Assembly: GCA_019055375.1 (NCBI GenBank)
Contig: JAHQIW010007087.1
Location: 227,663 to 291,662, forward strand
Direction: 5' to 3'
Origin: Parelaphostrongylus tenuis
Lineage: Eukaryota > Nematoda > Chromadorea > Rhabditida > Metastrongylidae
DNA length: 64,000 nt
Shown here: positions 35,263-47,281 of the stretch, piece by piece
How positions within the stretch are numbered: position 1 is the stretch's first letter
Layout: the number at the start of each line of letters is the position of its first letter
Program-made: the position numbers and the translations under genes
The notes under the pieces: model-generated
The model's input: the letters and a program-made list of their open reading frames with translations, nothing else
Database searches by the model: none
What the model was told of the DNA's origin: nothing

Positions 35263-38200
35263 ATGAGATACAATCCGCGTAACGTGCTGATTACTGGTGG
35301 ATGTGGATTTATTGGATCAAATTTCGTCAATTTTATTCACGATAAATGGCCTAATTGTCAATTTGTGAATGTTGATAAGCTTATCCTGAATAGCGACACG
35401 CAGAATGTTGACGAAAAGGTATTCCATTCTGCACTTGTCATGCAGTTTATGCTTATGAACTTTTTTAAACTCATTGTCAACTGAACGATGTACGGCAGGA
35501 TTAGTGAAAAATACTACACTAACGATAATAATAATAACGCTCATAGCAGTAATATTAGAATTAGTAGCCAGGTATATTGCCAGTGACCCTAATAAAGTTC
35601 ACTCATCTTGCTTAGAGGTTATTCTTGGTCTAGAACAGCGATGCAAGGCTGGAGGTTACCTGTGAAGTTTTCGTTAGAGTGCTTCTGCCCCACCTATGCC
35701 GAAAGGGCGGGAACGTCAGCCAGTTCTGCACTGAATAAATGTGATTAACAACCTCGCGTCTGCTCGTCATAAAGTCACTGGATTCGTGATTTGCTGGAAG
35801 CCCATTGAGAGAGCACAGGCAAAGTTAATATGGGACTATTAATCCAACGTCATCAAAAGAGATAAAAAAAAATTCAGTGAATTCCTTCTTCTTTGAACTT
35901 TTTGTGAAAAGGTTTTCAAAAGATTTTTTCAGAACTGATATTGACTAACACTTGAGATTTTCTTCTATTTGACTTCATTTTTGAAATTCCAAATTTTGAG
36001 GCTTACTTGGATTTGCATCGCACATTTTACAACAATACATTCTGATGAGAATGTGCAATTTAGAAGGTCACTTCGGTAAAACAGTGATTTGACAAATTTT
36101 AGGTGCGAAAATTCATCACGTTATAAACTGGTTCTAGCCGATATTAGAAATAGGAAAGCTATGGAGATTTGTCTAGAAGATAACCAAGTTCGTTTTGAAG
36201 TTCAATCAACGTCTGGATCGTTTTCATCCTTATAATTTTTACATTTTACCTTGATTTTTTTAATGAGTCTCGCTATTGTGAGGGTGTTCAAACTGAATAG
36301 TCTCTAGCTACATTGTGTTTGAACAGGCCTGGTGGATAGGAAATCACTTTGGATCAAAATTATTACTCCTATCACTGAAACGAGGACTGGTTTAGATTGC
36401 TTATTGATAACCTTTCACATACTGACAGTCATATTTACATATGATCCACCGTAATTCGCTTTTCTACAATCATATGGATGGAAGATACGTAAGCGGTAGT
36501 GTGGGGTCGCCACAAACAAGCTAGGCCATCAAGTAAGCCAGAAGTTTGCGATAATTTGAAGTTTTCTTGCAACATGCCTTTACACCAGAACTAGGAACTC
36601 TCTTGTGGTTGCCCATCGTGTACACGTAGCGTATTTCAAACAAATGGACTATCTGATGGCTTCAACGATACACGAGATCTAAAGAGGATTTTCTATGTGT
36701 TCATTGAAAAGTGTACGGCAATCTTAGAGGAGTCCTGCAAAAAAAAAAATGTGGCGCTCTCCTCTGTATAATCATTCATTGGCGATTCGAGCCCTTTATC
36801 CAACTAATGTCGGCGAACTGATATCATGCTTCACTGAGAGGATAGAACAATGACTTGATACATCAGTAGTACATCTCAAGTTATTGCAAAAGCCAAATAT
36901 GCTATTCATTCATGTTCACGATTCCTTTGGGCATATTGGATGGAGGATCACTCAGCCTTTTTAAACACTTAAGCGAGGGGAATATTCCATACCATGCAAG
37001 TAAGATAAAGAATTCAGTCTGACCCTACTTTAACGACGAATGATCACAGACGCCGCTCTACACATCGAATTGTTGAAAACCATAGAGAAACCAAAAACCT
37101 AACACGTAATACGTCTTAGTGGCAACCGATGAAAGAACGCCGTTAGCAAATGAAAAACTGGCGATGTAGAACGCCTGAGATGATGACCACTGACCCACTA
37201 GTCAGGGTTCTTCACGAAATTTCTCGAAGAAAATCAGAATAGTTAGCAAGTTTCAAGGCTAAGTGAACCTAGCGGGCTATTCCCTTTACGCGGCATGAGA
37301 AGAGGGGTAGTGATACTTGCTTCAGTCAGTCACTCAACCATCAACGGCACGAAGGTCGTACAAGTGGTTCAAGTCAAATTTGGTCCAATCTATGCAAAGA
37401 ACATCAACATTTTGGGGTGCTCTCTTCAAATCACTCGTGATAACGGTTTTAATAGCCTTATGGGTGAAGCTAGTTCTGTCCCAGCTCCACTTCAGTCTAT
37501 TAGCTCATATTTTGAAATCTTCAAATGATGGTCTTTGAGTCTCCCACAGAGTTCGGTTCCCTCACAATGTAGCTTCTGTATATGAGCAGAAGCACGGTCT
37601 ATAAGCGTGGAAATCTGTTACAGATTGACACAATAATCCACTTCGCTGCGGACTGTACATCTACTCGATGCTACAACGAAACCATCGAAGCAATTGAAAA
37701 CAATGTGATTGCTTTTATCGAATTTCTCGAAGTTGTTCGCAATTATGGAAGGATTCAGCGATTCGTTCATATTAGCACAGATGAGGTCATTATTTCTTCT
37801 TTTTGATAATCTAGTGTAACGAATGTAGAATTTTTGTTCTTAACACAATAAAGTTTGCTTCGGAAAAGATTTATAATAGAAATTATTCGCACTGATTTGA
37901 GATTATCATTTATTTCTTTGTTTTTTCTTATTTTCAATAATTACAGGTTTACGGCGATTCTGATCTAAGTGAAGATGAAGTTGGAAAAGTAGAAGAAAGC
38001 CGGCTTTTACCTGGAAATCCCTATGCAGCTACAAAGGTATAATGTTGTTTTGTCAGAAGAACACCTAGCTGGCCGAATGAATTTATTATGTTGCAGACGT
38101 GATTTTCAAAAATCACAATTTTTTAGTTCAATTTTTGAAATTCTTCAAATTTCTAGTTGATTCGACTATTAGAAAATGCATTTCAGATTGCCGGGGAAGC

Positions 38201-41200
38201 ATACGTAAGGGCATTTATAGCGCAATGCAAAATGCCATTTATTATTGCTCGACTGAATAACATCTATGGACCGAATCAATGGGATGTAAAGGTATGTATT
38301 TCGTTTTTCATCTCCATTCCACCGCTTTTTATAGACCTTGCTTAAACAATACTGATCTGATGAGGAAATAACATATTTTGAGCCACTAAGGTCTAAGTGC
38401 TAAACAGGTGCCTGTGTAGCACGTAGACTTAAAGGCTCAAAACCTGTTATATCTCTATTTAATTCATTTTTAGTAAGAAAAATCGCACCATCTCCATAGT
38501 TCACAGGAGAGTGATTTCCTCGTAACACTGTGCACAGAATTCAGGGCACATACAGAAAGCTAAAGGATAATGAAGATTTCGCATTGGCTTCAGTGCACCC
38601 TTTTCCCAAACATATGTTGTGCAATATTTGTGTTCAATTGAAAGATTCTTCACCACATATATCCTGCTAAGAATGCAAAGAGCAAAATTATTATGTACGC
38701 CGTAATGTAAAAGAAACTATTTTTGGAAAGGATTAGCTCGTCCCGCCAAGATTGTCGATGGTTAGGAGTCCATGTGTCTGTTTCAGTAACTCACAGACTG
38801 TTTCTATCCAGTGACAAGTGATGTCTACCTATTGGTGAGATAGCGAACCGTGCGCATTGATTTAAATGAACTGCGTATAATCGGAAACCGCAAAAATTCC
38901 AAAGAAATCTTGGCAGTTATCTGGTTTAGTACTGGAATATCGAAGCTAAATATGCTACTCAGACGCAAATTTTTGATAAAACCGCAGGTTTCACGGACCT
39001 ATACCCATTCATTTTTGCATCATGCTTAATTTTCGTTGTTTTTAAAACGTTGAATTCAAATTTAGGTGGAAATACTTTTTGAATACATTAAGAATCAAAA
39101 ACTAACATTGTATGTAGTGTGTGTGCGTGTATCCAGGTTGTCCCAAGATTCATCGAAATCGCTAAGATACGAGGCGAGTACACCATTCAAGGATCTGGGA
39201 AACAAATGAGGTTGGGACTCACTCTACACGCTCAAAAGTATTGCGTAACTAGAATTAATAAATAAGTTAAAGCACCTAAGGTGAATGTTTCTATAAAGAT
39301 CCAGAACGTATGAAATGCTCGACTAAATAAAGAATTATGTTGCAATGAAGTGAAGTAATGAAGGTTCAGATCTTGGCTTTACGTCGACGACGCTAGTGCA
39401 GCAATTCAAAGAGTATGCGAGCAAGGAAAAATCGGCCAAATCTACAATCTGGGCACATATTTTGAGAAAAATGGTTGGTCCATGGACGAGTTCCATCTTT
39501 GAACCTGTTTACTGTGATTTTTTTTAGTCATTTTAATCTGAGTGATAAAAGATAGTACTTGAGAGAAGTTTCGGACAAAACGTGCATTTTGACAAATTTT
39601 GCACTCAAAATTAATTCGTAGCATAATAGCATTTTCGTGGCAACGATGTATCGCATACTATAGAGTATTCGTCTAAACATAAAACTACAACCAACGTTTG
39701 CGCGATTTATTGGATTTGTCTGTCTCATCATATTAGGAGGAACACATTTTGAAAAAATATTGCTTAGTTGTGGATCTTGCTTATGCCGTTCAAGCCGAAG
39801 TCGATAGACAACTTGGTCGTGAAGCGAGTTTACCACGCTTTGTTTCGATTCCCGATCGACCTTACAACGATATGCGATATCTTATTGATATCACGAAAGC
39901 CGAAAAAGATCTCGACTGGACGCCTCAGATCAGCTTTGAAAAAGGTATGCCTTTGCTAGATTGATACCTGATAAAAATACAAGCTAGAGTTTGGCTATTC
40001 ATTAAAGTTGTATATTTTTGAACTAAAGGGCCTACGAAATCAAATCTTCCATATAATATTGCCAAATCTTAACTCTCTTTGTGAAAGATATAATGGAAGG
40101 TAGTAGCTATGAGTCCTTAATATATAGATGGCTTCGCTCCAGTTCTTATTTTAGTAAAAGCTTTCATGTGTAGGTTTGGAGAGAACGGTAGCGTCTGCAT
40201 TAGAAAAGAGGAGTAGCATCAAAATGCACGTTGCTCTATATGGAGGGAAAGGATTCGTTGGACAAGTGCTTCAAGAGGTCAGATTTGAATAAAGCTAAGG
40301 TACACGGTGAATGAAATGTGCTATACTTTATTCTTACTTATATTTGGTCCTTTTCATACTGCATTATTTTCACTCTACGGATCCCAGTACTTCTAGCATT
40401 CAATCCGTTTTTCGTCTTCTTGGACGTCGTACAATGCTGATTGCGCGTCTCGTTGTAATCTTGAGGATAGGATCCTGAATGTGGCGTCATAGTCATTTTG
40501 TTATTGACTGCCGGAGAGTGTTAGGGGTGAGGATCAGCCGAGCGTCGTATTGCGACGAGCATCACAACCACTTGGCCCACGGCCTCTTGAATGAAACAAA
40601 TGCTACCACATTGAAGTAAAGTAGCATGAACACTAAATGAGCGTTATCTTCTATCTAAAAGATGGAGTATTTTTAAAACATCTTCACAATTCACACGAAC
40701 TACTTATACAGCAGGACCAGTGTAACGTAGTTCTTCGGTATACAGCAGTACTCATATGGTCTTTCGTTTGAACCTGGGCGTCAGGTTGACCAAACTTCAC
40801 ACTCCTCGAACGCCAGCGATCTCATTTAAGACTTGTTAGAAGGAACATTATTGATGATAACGATGGGATACTCCCCCGGAAGCGAAAAACATGGGAATGA
40901 ATGAAATCAGTGATTTGATACTGCGGGAAGCCCGGCTTAGTCATGACGTGGTTTAACTAAGCATCCAACAATCTCCACAATGCTTTGAATAGGCCCGAAT
41001 ACATGGAGCTACTATGAGGAGATGGTCAATATCGAAAGTTCTTTACTTAACTTATGCGAAATCCTTACTATCCATGATTTTTATCCCTCCTTTCCATGAT
41101 TCGACGTTTTTATTCAGGTTTTGAAGTCAAGAGAGGTTCCCTATGTTCTCGCTAAGTCTAAAATTGGTGTAAATACAGATGAAGAGGTGAGGCATATACT

Positions 41201-44200
41201 TATTCGTTGAAGTGATTAAAAGTTTAGTGACGATACTTGCAATAACTTTGCTTTACAACAATACCTTCCAATCGACTTTTTTTGAAACCTCGCCCGAAGA
41301 TTCAATATAGTCTGGAAGATTGTTTCAAGCCTTTCTTAAGGTCTGGCATGGCATCTCTAGTGACAGACGTACGCTTCGGTGTTCTCCTATACCTCATCAG
41401 CAGCACATGCCATTCGGTTCACACCTACTATTATAGGGAATCAACTCTGAAGAATATCAATATCATTCAGGAAAGTCGAATAAAAGGTATCGTTACCCCG
41501 TAACAGGCGTACTCCATGCAATCGACAATCAATCACTCTGAAAGAACACAGCGTCAAGTGATCATCTCATTTGACGTGAAGTAATACTTAATCGGCGTCG
41601 ATTCCCTATATTATTCAATAGAAGTGGGCCAAATGACATATGCTATTGATGAAGTGCGTCAAGAAGACCCAGAAGAGAATAGAATACTTACACTAGAGAT
41701 GCCATAGCAGACACCGTGGAAGACTTCAAACATTCTATCAGACTTTTAGGAATTTTGCTAATGTTGGCATCAAAAGTTGTAACAATAACAATAAAAATGC
41801 AACTAGTGATAATCAGGCTTCCCTTGACAAACAAATGAATGACTTACTTATCGTCAGAGACTTTTGTAGAGTGCAAAAGTGCAACGTGGGCGTCGGTAGT
41901 GCAACGGTTCAGCACGCGCTCTATGAAAGAGTGAGATCTGGGTCGGAATCCTTGCTGACGCAAACGTTTTTGTACACCACATCATTGGGTTTATTGTAGC
42001 GTCGTAACACCGCAATAGGCGGTCAAATAAAATAATTTCTGACTATTATAATTTTGCCAAGTATGATAATGTAGAGATATCGTGTGCAATTGAAGTATAT
42101 ATTCAGGTTGAGGAGGAGCTATGCACACTTAATGTGACTCACGTGGTTTGTGTTACTGGTCGAACTCATGGAAACGGCATCAATACAATTGAATACCTCG
42201 AAGGTGGTCCGGAGCGCGTTGCTGAGAATGTTTCGCGATAATATGTACAGGTGAGCTACAGTGACTTATATGAGCTCTACGATCGATGCTACAAGAAAAG
42301 TGTAGATCGTAAAAAGAGGCGTTACGAAATATCTTATCGAAGCTCTTTCTTGGATATCAATTAATCTTTCAATCTTGTCACCATTCACTAACAAACCTAT
42401 CACCGCTGACCTAGTCAACCGTGGCTCGATTGTGTGCCACTACACTTACATTCATACCTACTGCAAGTCGGAATGCTTAGTGAGCTTGATGAACTGCGGA
42501 GGCACGAAGGTTATACTTGTATCTTCACACGCGATTCTTTATCTTTGCTATTTCTGCGTCATATTTTGATATTTTGCATTGTAAGGGTTGAGTATCCTCA
42601 AGCGTAGAGTAACGGAGTAGATGGAACATCTTTGTTGAAGACAACATCGATGCGCCTATTGCATACTTTTCGGCAATGTGAGATGGTGCAGTCGATATGC
42701 AACATACAGTGTGCTTCCATACAGGCATAACCATGCACGTTTAATTATGCATAAGAGCTTAACTATGTGTATAGTGACTAATCAATCTAAAGCATTGGTA
42801 GCAAGAAACTTCTCTATACAGCTCACAGACTGTCTACACAGCCACAAAGTTGAACTCATTATCCGTCTTCACTTGCAGACACACTACGTAACCTCGTGAT
42901 TATCTGGTCCGGCATATCTCTTATGAAGCAGTAAGCTTGCACAGACTAAAAATGTCTTTGACAAAACAAAGATCTCTGCAAAGAGCTCACTTTGAAGGCA
43001 GTCTGCTTTTCTTAAGAAACAATTGTCGCTTGCATTGATGAAGAAAAACTTATTGCCGCTGGACAATTTTCAGTGCCACCGTACTTGCCCATTTATGTCG
43101 TAAACTTGGTATTCATTTCACATACGTGGGTACTGGTTATATCTTTGCATACGACGACGAGCATCCAGTTGGTGGTCGACCGTTTACTGAAAACGGTGAT
43201 GTATTCATTAATCAACTTAGTGAAAATATACACTTTCTTATTTCACAGTTTTAAAGACTGACTGTAATCAAAAGATCAATTTGTCCGCCATTCTTGGCAA
43301 CTTTCTACGGGTTCCTAAAGAATAATTCATGAGTGAGTAGCTTAACAATAACTGTGAGACAGAGTACTAACGCAGTTTTTCTACCATTTCCTTTATATCT
43401 ATTTCCAGATACTCCAACATTTTTCGGCTCTTCGTATTCGGTAGTTAAAGGCTTCACTGACCGTCAAATGTCGCATTTTAACGAAAAGGGATGGGAGTCC
43501 ATGAACGCCCGAATCACACTGCCTTCAACATTTGACCTCAGTCAGCCTAGAAATCTTCTTTCAAAAATCATCAAATATCTGTGAGTGAGAAAAAAAATCA
43601 TGAAGAACATCGCTACATTTATGTTTTGACTTACTCTTTAGCTAACGCTTAGGCTTAGATCAAGCACAGTATGGTTCTTAAGTCTATCAGAACTTTTCTA
43701 TAGATAATACCCTATATATTCTAAACCAGAGTGCTTTGGAAACACGATTCGAAATTTCTTTTCTCATCACTACTGTTCAAATAATGGAAAGTAAAACAAA
43801 AAGTTAGAAACTCTGCATAAAGTATGAATTGTAATCAATAACCATCCCAATATAATGATTCTATATACACATACATATATATGTAGATATATACGTATCT
43901 ACATATATGTCGACAGTCTTTTCCTATCCTAGAGAAGTTTTTGACCTCCCAGTATCGATTTCTATACTTCCGGATTGTTTCGAGGCTATGGTATCGTTAA
44001 TGGAGAAAAGATTCGGAGGAAATCTTAATCTTGTCAATCCGGGTCCGATTAGTCTCTATGAGATTGCACAACTCTACAAACAGGTTTGTTTCTTTGTAAT
44101 TTTTTCTCACTGTCATAAAAGAGTCAGGAAAGAATTGGGAGATGAATTTAGCTGTAAGAGAAGTATTTTCAATTTTTTCATCTAAAAATTCTTGCGCATA

Positions 44201-46574
44201 ATTATTGTCTCGCAAGAATGTCATAGGATAGGTTAAAGATCGAGCAGATTGGCTTGTTGGAAAAAGTAGAAGAATTATAAAGTCGGTCTTTTTCTGTTGG
44301 CGGGGTACAAATGAAGAAACGACTCCTTTCGCTGGACAAAGACTTTTCGTTGACTCTTAGTAATTATTTGAAAGTTTTAATTTCTGAATACTTCGCTGCG
44401 TGGCCATTTTATGGAAAAACCTTCTTCTGACGCTGTAGTAGAAAGAAAAGACGTGTGTTTCACACACTCGCTTTTCTCGCAGGGCAGAGATCTTCGTTTG
44501 AACTACTCTTAGCATTCGGTAGCAAAAGGTTCAAGGATTCCAACACTAAGATTATTTCATGGAGAGACCGTTTTACTGCAGCGTAGAAAGGAAAATAAGA
44601 TCGAGTTTCATCTATTCGACGCGTTTGTTTACAGGCTAATCTGCGGTCGGGGTGTCTGATAGCCGCAGTTTCGATACGGCAGCCCGCTATCGATCGACAG
44701 AAATACGTTGGGGCATCACATATGAAGTGCAGTTTTTGTCATTCGATTTGAAATTTTCTCTCCGCTTCGAAAGAAACTCCAGATTAAACATATGACCTTG
44801 ATACTACAAGATCTCCCCTGCACGTTCATATGCTTTTTGTGCTTTCAGCGAAGTAATAGTGAAATTGCGCGGCCGATGTGAAACATCGTTTCATTTCGAA
44901 TGGGAGTTATAAAAGATCTTCTCAAAAATGGGCCACGTAGCGCAGTAGCCAGAGATCTAAGCTTTCGACAATTTCTAACGTTCTCAAGAAATCTGGTAAT
45001 ATGATGACTTGTTTTGAGCCTTCTTTTTTGAGGTCTGTTATAGCACTTATGCTGTATCGCCTTTCCAGGCTCATCAGTAGTACGGTGCCTTTGGGTTCAG
45101 CCGATCCCTTATAGAGAAAAAGCCTTTCTTATGAAGGAATCGACTCTGAATCAGTTAAATCACAGCATTTCGATTGACAGAACTCCCCCCCCCCCCCCTG
45201 CCCCACCCCCCCCCCCTCGTCCCCCGATATTGCAGTGACCATAGTCAAGCGCTTATAGCTGGTAAAATGAATTATGCCTTTACTTTCGACTTTTTATATA
45301 TAACTACTCAGGAACATTGATGATCTGATTACTATCGTTTTCTACCTTTCGTTTAGAGTGTTTTCTTTACACCACTCTCAAATTTCGAAATGCCTGATTA
45401 TCACTTTTTTTTCCTCATGCATGGCTCAGAAAGTGATTACCAGGCACACTGAAATTTGAGCGTAATTTTAGAAAAACACCCGAAACGAAAGGTATGATAA
45501 ATTCAACGAGACTAACCAGAATCAATCGAGTTTAAGACAATGTCCATTTAGTGATATTTTCACTTAGTAACACGTGTAAGAAGTTCGTCTGCGCCAACTC
45601 TATATACGGGTTGGGTGAGAGAGAATTGCTTAACGACGAAGGGTACTGCTCGACTGACGAGGCTGTCAAGCCCGAAATAAGTGTATCGGGCTTTACAAGT
45701 TGCCCTATAAAGACAACATGCATGGCTCAAAAAATGTTTATCAGGCATATTATTGTTATTAAGTGAGGTTCATGTATACTGTCAAAAGTAAAGGTACCCT
45801 CATGAAAATTCCTGTACAGCAAATGGGGTCGTTTCTTCATTTGCTCTTCGCTATCAGAAAGGTACTCAAAGTAATCATACCATTAATTCTCTTGTTTGTT
45901 GAATAATCTGCAAATCAGGATTAAGCTAAAAGTCAATCGATATCCTTATATTTTAGTCTTTTAACATCGAACGAATTTTGAGCAGTCACGGAAAGAAATT
46001 CTCGACTCATTACGAAAAGTGCAGCAAAAGAGTATGCTTTGAGAGTAGCACTAGCATTCGGCGATTAGCCTGATTCTAAATATCCCATAGTCAGCTACCC
46101 ACTTCTGTAATTTGGAAGGCAATTTGTCATCATTAACAAGGTTTCTTCTAGAAAGGCGCAATTTTAGTTGCTGCTTTACTGCTACTCGAGTTTCGAAATA
46201 CCAATATCAAACTTAGTTTTACTGACAAGTAATCAACTTTTACTTTGCATACTTTGCATAGCATTTAGATAATTATTAAAATCCCTTATGACAATAGGTG
46301 ATAAAAAGCTGGGAGAGATAGATAAGCTGATAAGCAATCTGAACATATTTCAAGGAAAGTTTGTGTTAAGAACTTATTGATGCAGATTGTCGACCCAACA
46401 GTGGATCCACAACCGATCGGTGTCTCAACAGAGCGTGGACAGATTATTCTCGGCACCAAAGGGAACTGTGCTCTTGACACTTCTTTGCTGGAAAAATTGG
46501 AACACGTACCAACAGCACGAGAATCTCTTATTACTAATTTTAGACGCATGCGACAAGAAAAGTGTCAGATCTAA
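35263..46574 (+). CDS. rml-2: Two-domain NDP-rhamnose synthase (4,6-dehydratase + epimerase/reductase), 15 exons
   Basis: Exons: 35263-35418, 36103-36187, 37624-37785, 37947-38036, 38187-38291, 39137-39210, 39370-39473, 39768-39944, 40174-40277, 41118-41186, 42107-42250, 43074-43195, 43409-43580, 43933-44083, 46386-46574 (TAA). All have GT-AG ends and matching phases; about 633 codons after discounting two single-base insertions (A in 36108-36111, T in 42231-42233). N-terminal short-chain dehydrogenase domain: GGCGFIGSNF (NAD site), HFAADCTSTRCYNE, HISTDE, YAATK (catalytic Tyr/Lys), RLNNIYGPNQWDVKVVPRF, SWLYVDDAS. C-terminal domain: YGGKGFVG, TGRTHG, VGTGYIFAYDDEHP, SSYSVVKG (second YxxxK), ARITLP, NLVNPG. 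The same architecture occurs in plant RHM and nematode RML-2. Predicted role: NDP-glucose to NDP-4-keto-6-deoxyglucose and onward to NDP-rhamnose in the cytosol. Alternative: recent pseudogene, given the two frameshifts. Confidence 0.9.
41311..41743. mobile_element. MITE-C copy 2, in rml-2 intron 10
   Basis: Inverted ends (TTTCTTAAGGTCTGGCATGG and GCCATAGCAGACACCGTGG reversed) with inner GGCATCTCTAGTG both sides. Aligns in order with 2467-2823. The middle holds TCAAGTGATCATCTCATTTG, shared with copy 1 in diverged form. Confidence 0.7.
41886..42035 (+). repeat. SINE-B copy, head and tail in the same orientation
   Basis: Head GGCGTCGGTAGTGCAACGG and B-box side GGGTCGGAATCC, then GACGCAAACGTTTTTGTACA and tail AATAGGCGGTCAAATAAA. 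rml-2 intron 10. Confidence 0.7.
43860..43910. repeat. TATACATA microsatellite
   Basis: ATATACACATACATATATAT-type tract in the intron just before exon 14 of rml-2. Confidence 0.8.
44290..45000. repeat. Inverted subrepeat element, locus 6, in rml-2 intron 14
   Basis: Minus units (CGCTGTAGTAGAAAGAAAA, GTGTTTCACACACTCG) about 44300-44620; GC-rich core with TATCGATCGACAG near 44690; plus unit (GATGTGAAACATCGTTTCATT) about 44870-45000. Nearly collinear with locus 2 (3395-4080). Confidence 0.6.
45003..45183. repeat. MITE-C left-arm fragment
   Basis: TTTTTTGAGGTCTGTTATAGCAC, CAGGCTCATCAGTAGTACGG and TGAATCAGTTAAATCACAGC follow the left half of the 41311 copy. The right half is replaced by a C-rich tract. 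Confidence 0.5.
45184..45230. repeat. Poly-C tract
   Basis: Two runs of C (about 15 and 11) separated by TGCCCCA, then CGTCCCCCG. It lies in rml-2 intron 14 at the edge of a broken MITE. G-quadruplex potential on the minus strand. Confidence 0.85.
45340..45752. mobile_element. FBR foldback element copy, diverged
   Basis: CCTTTCGTTTAGAGTGTTTTC, CCTCATGCATGGCTCAGAAAG hairpin segments, middle AATCAATCGAGTTTAAGACA, then CGACTGACGAGGCTGTCAAG and ATGCATGGCTCAAAAAATG. Same three-arm order as 31493-31935. rml-2 intron 14. Confidence 0.65.
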
Positions 46575-46869
46575 CTGACACCAGATAGTTTTGAACTTTC
46601 ATTTGACCAAACTCGCGCATGTTCTATTCAAAAGATTCGCAAGGTTTTAATATTCATTCCTAGATCTAGTGAAAGGCGGTCTTTCGCACTGTCACGCAAA
46701 ACCAAATGCGATGTATAAATCTATTATTCTTTACTATATTCGGTTGTCTTAAATAGGAACAAGGAAGAAGAGGATGTGAAAAAAATTCAGAAAAAAATGT
46801 TTAGGAGCATATTCGAGGATCGATTTTGATGTGTTAAGCTGATAACATTGATTTATTGATACATTATAA

Positions 46870-47140
46870 GAAAGAATAAAAGATAAAATTCTCGACTATG
46901 ATCAACTCTGAGGGAGATACCTTGCACTTGACCTCCTCAAGCATAATAAAAGTTTTTGAATGCTTATTTGAAACATAGAATGGCTTTCGACGTCCTACAA
47001 ACGCATCACATTCGCTTCTTTATCCTCTCAAAAAGGTCGCTGCCATTCGTCGATGCCAGAGGAATGACGAGCTTGATGACACAAGGCGCTGGATCAAACC
47101 AGGAACTGGTCTACTGCGTATAGACGCTCACCACTAATTA
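46870..47140 (-). repeat. SINE-A copy between two convergent genes
   Basis: Tail AGAATAAAAGATAAAA, body TCTCGACTATGATCAACTC, head side GGATCAAACCAGGAAC and CTCACCACTAATTATGC. It occupies most of the 0.7 kb between the stop codons of rml-2 and the minus-strand gene. Confidence 0.65.
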
Positions 47141-47201
47141 TGCATTGTACGCAACCAATAAACGTTTCCATTTCATTCAGAACAGTCGAATTATTTACCC
47201 G

Positions 47202-47207
47202 TTTATT
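47202..47207 (-). terminator. Polyadenylation signal AATAAA of the minus-strand gene
   Basis: TTTATT on the plus strand, i.e. AATAAA on the minus strand, about 75 nt past the stop at 47282. Consistent with a short nematode 3'UTR. Confidence 0.5.
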
Positions 47208-47281
47208 ATTCAAAAATACGATTGTTACGCATTCAAAATACAAGTCTATCTAAGCAACCATCTATATTCGTTATGGAGGTA

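Noticed and set aside
40370..40560. Possible RTE fragment inside rml-2 intron 9, with a similar segment near 51570-51750
   Set aside because: The two share CACTTCTAGCATTCA-like words with each other and the RTE C-terminal region, but similarity is too weak by eye to call an element.
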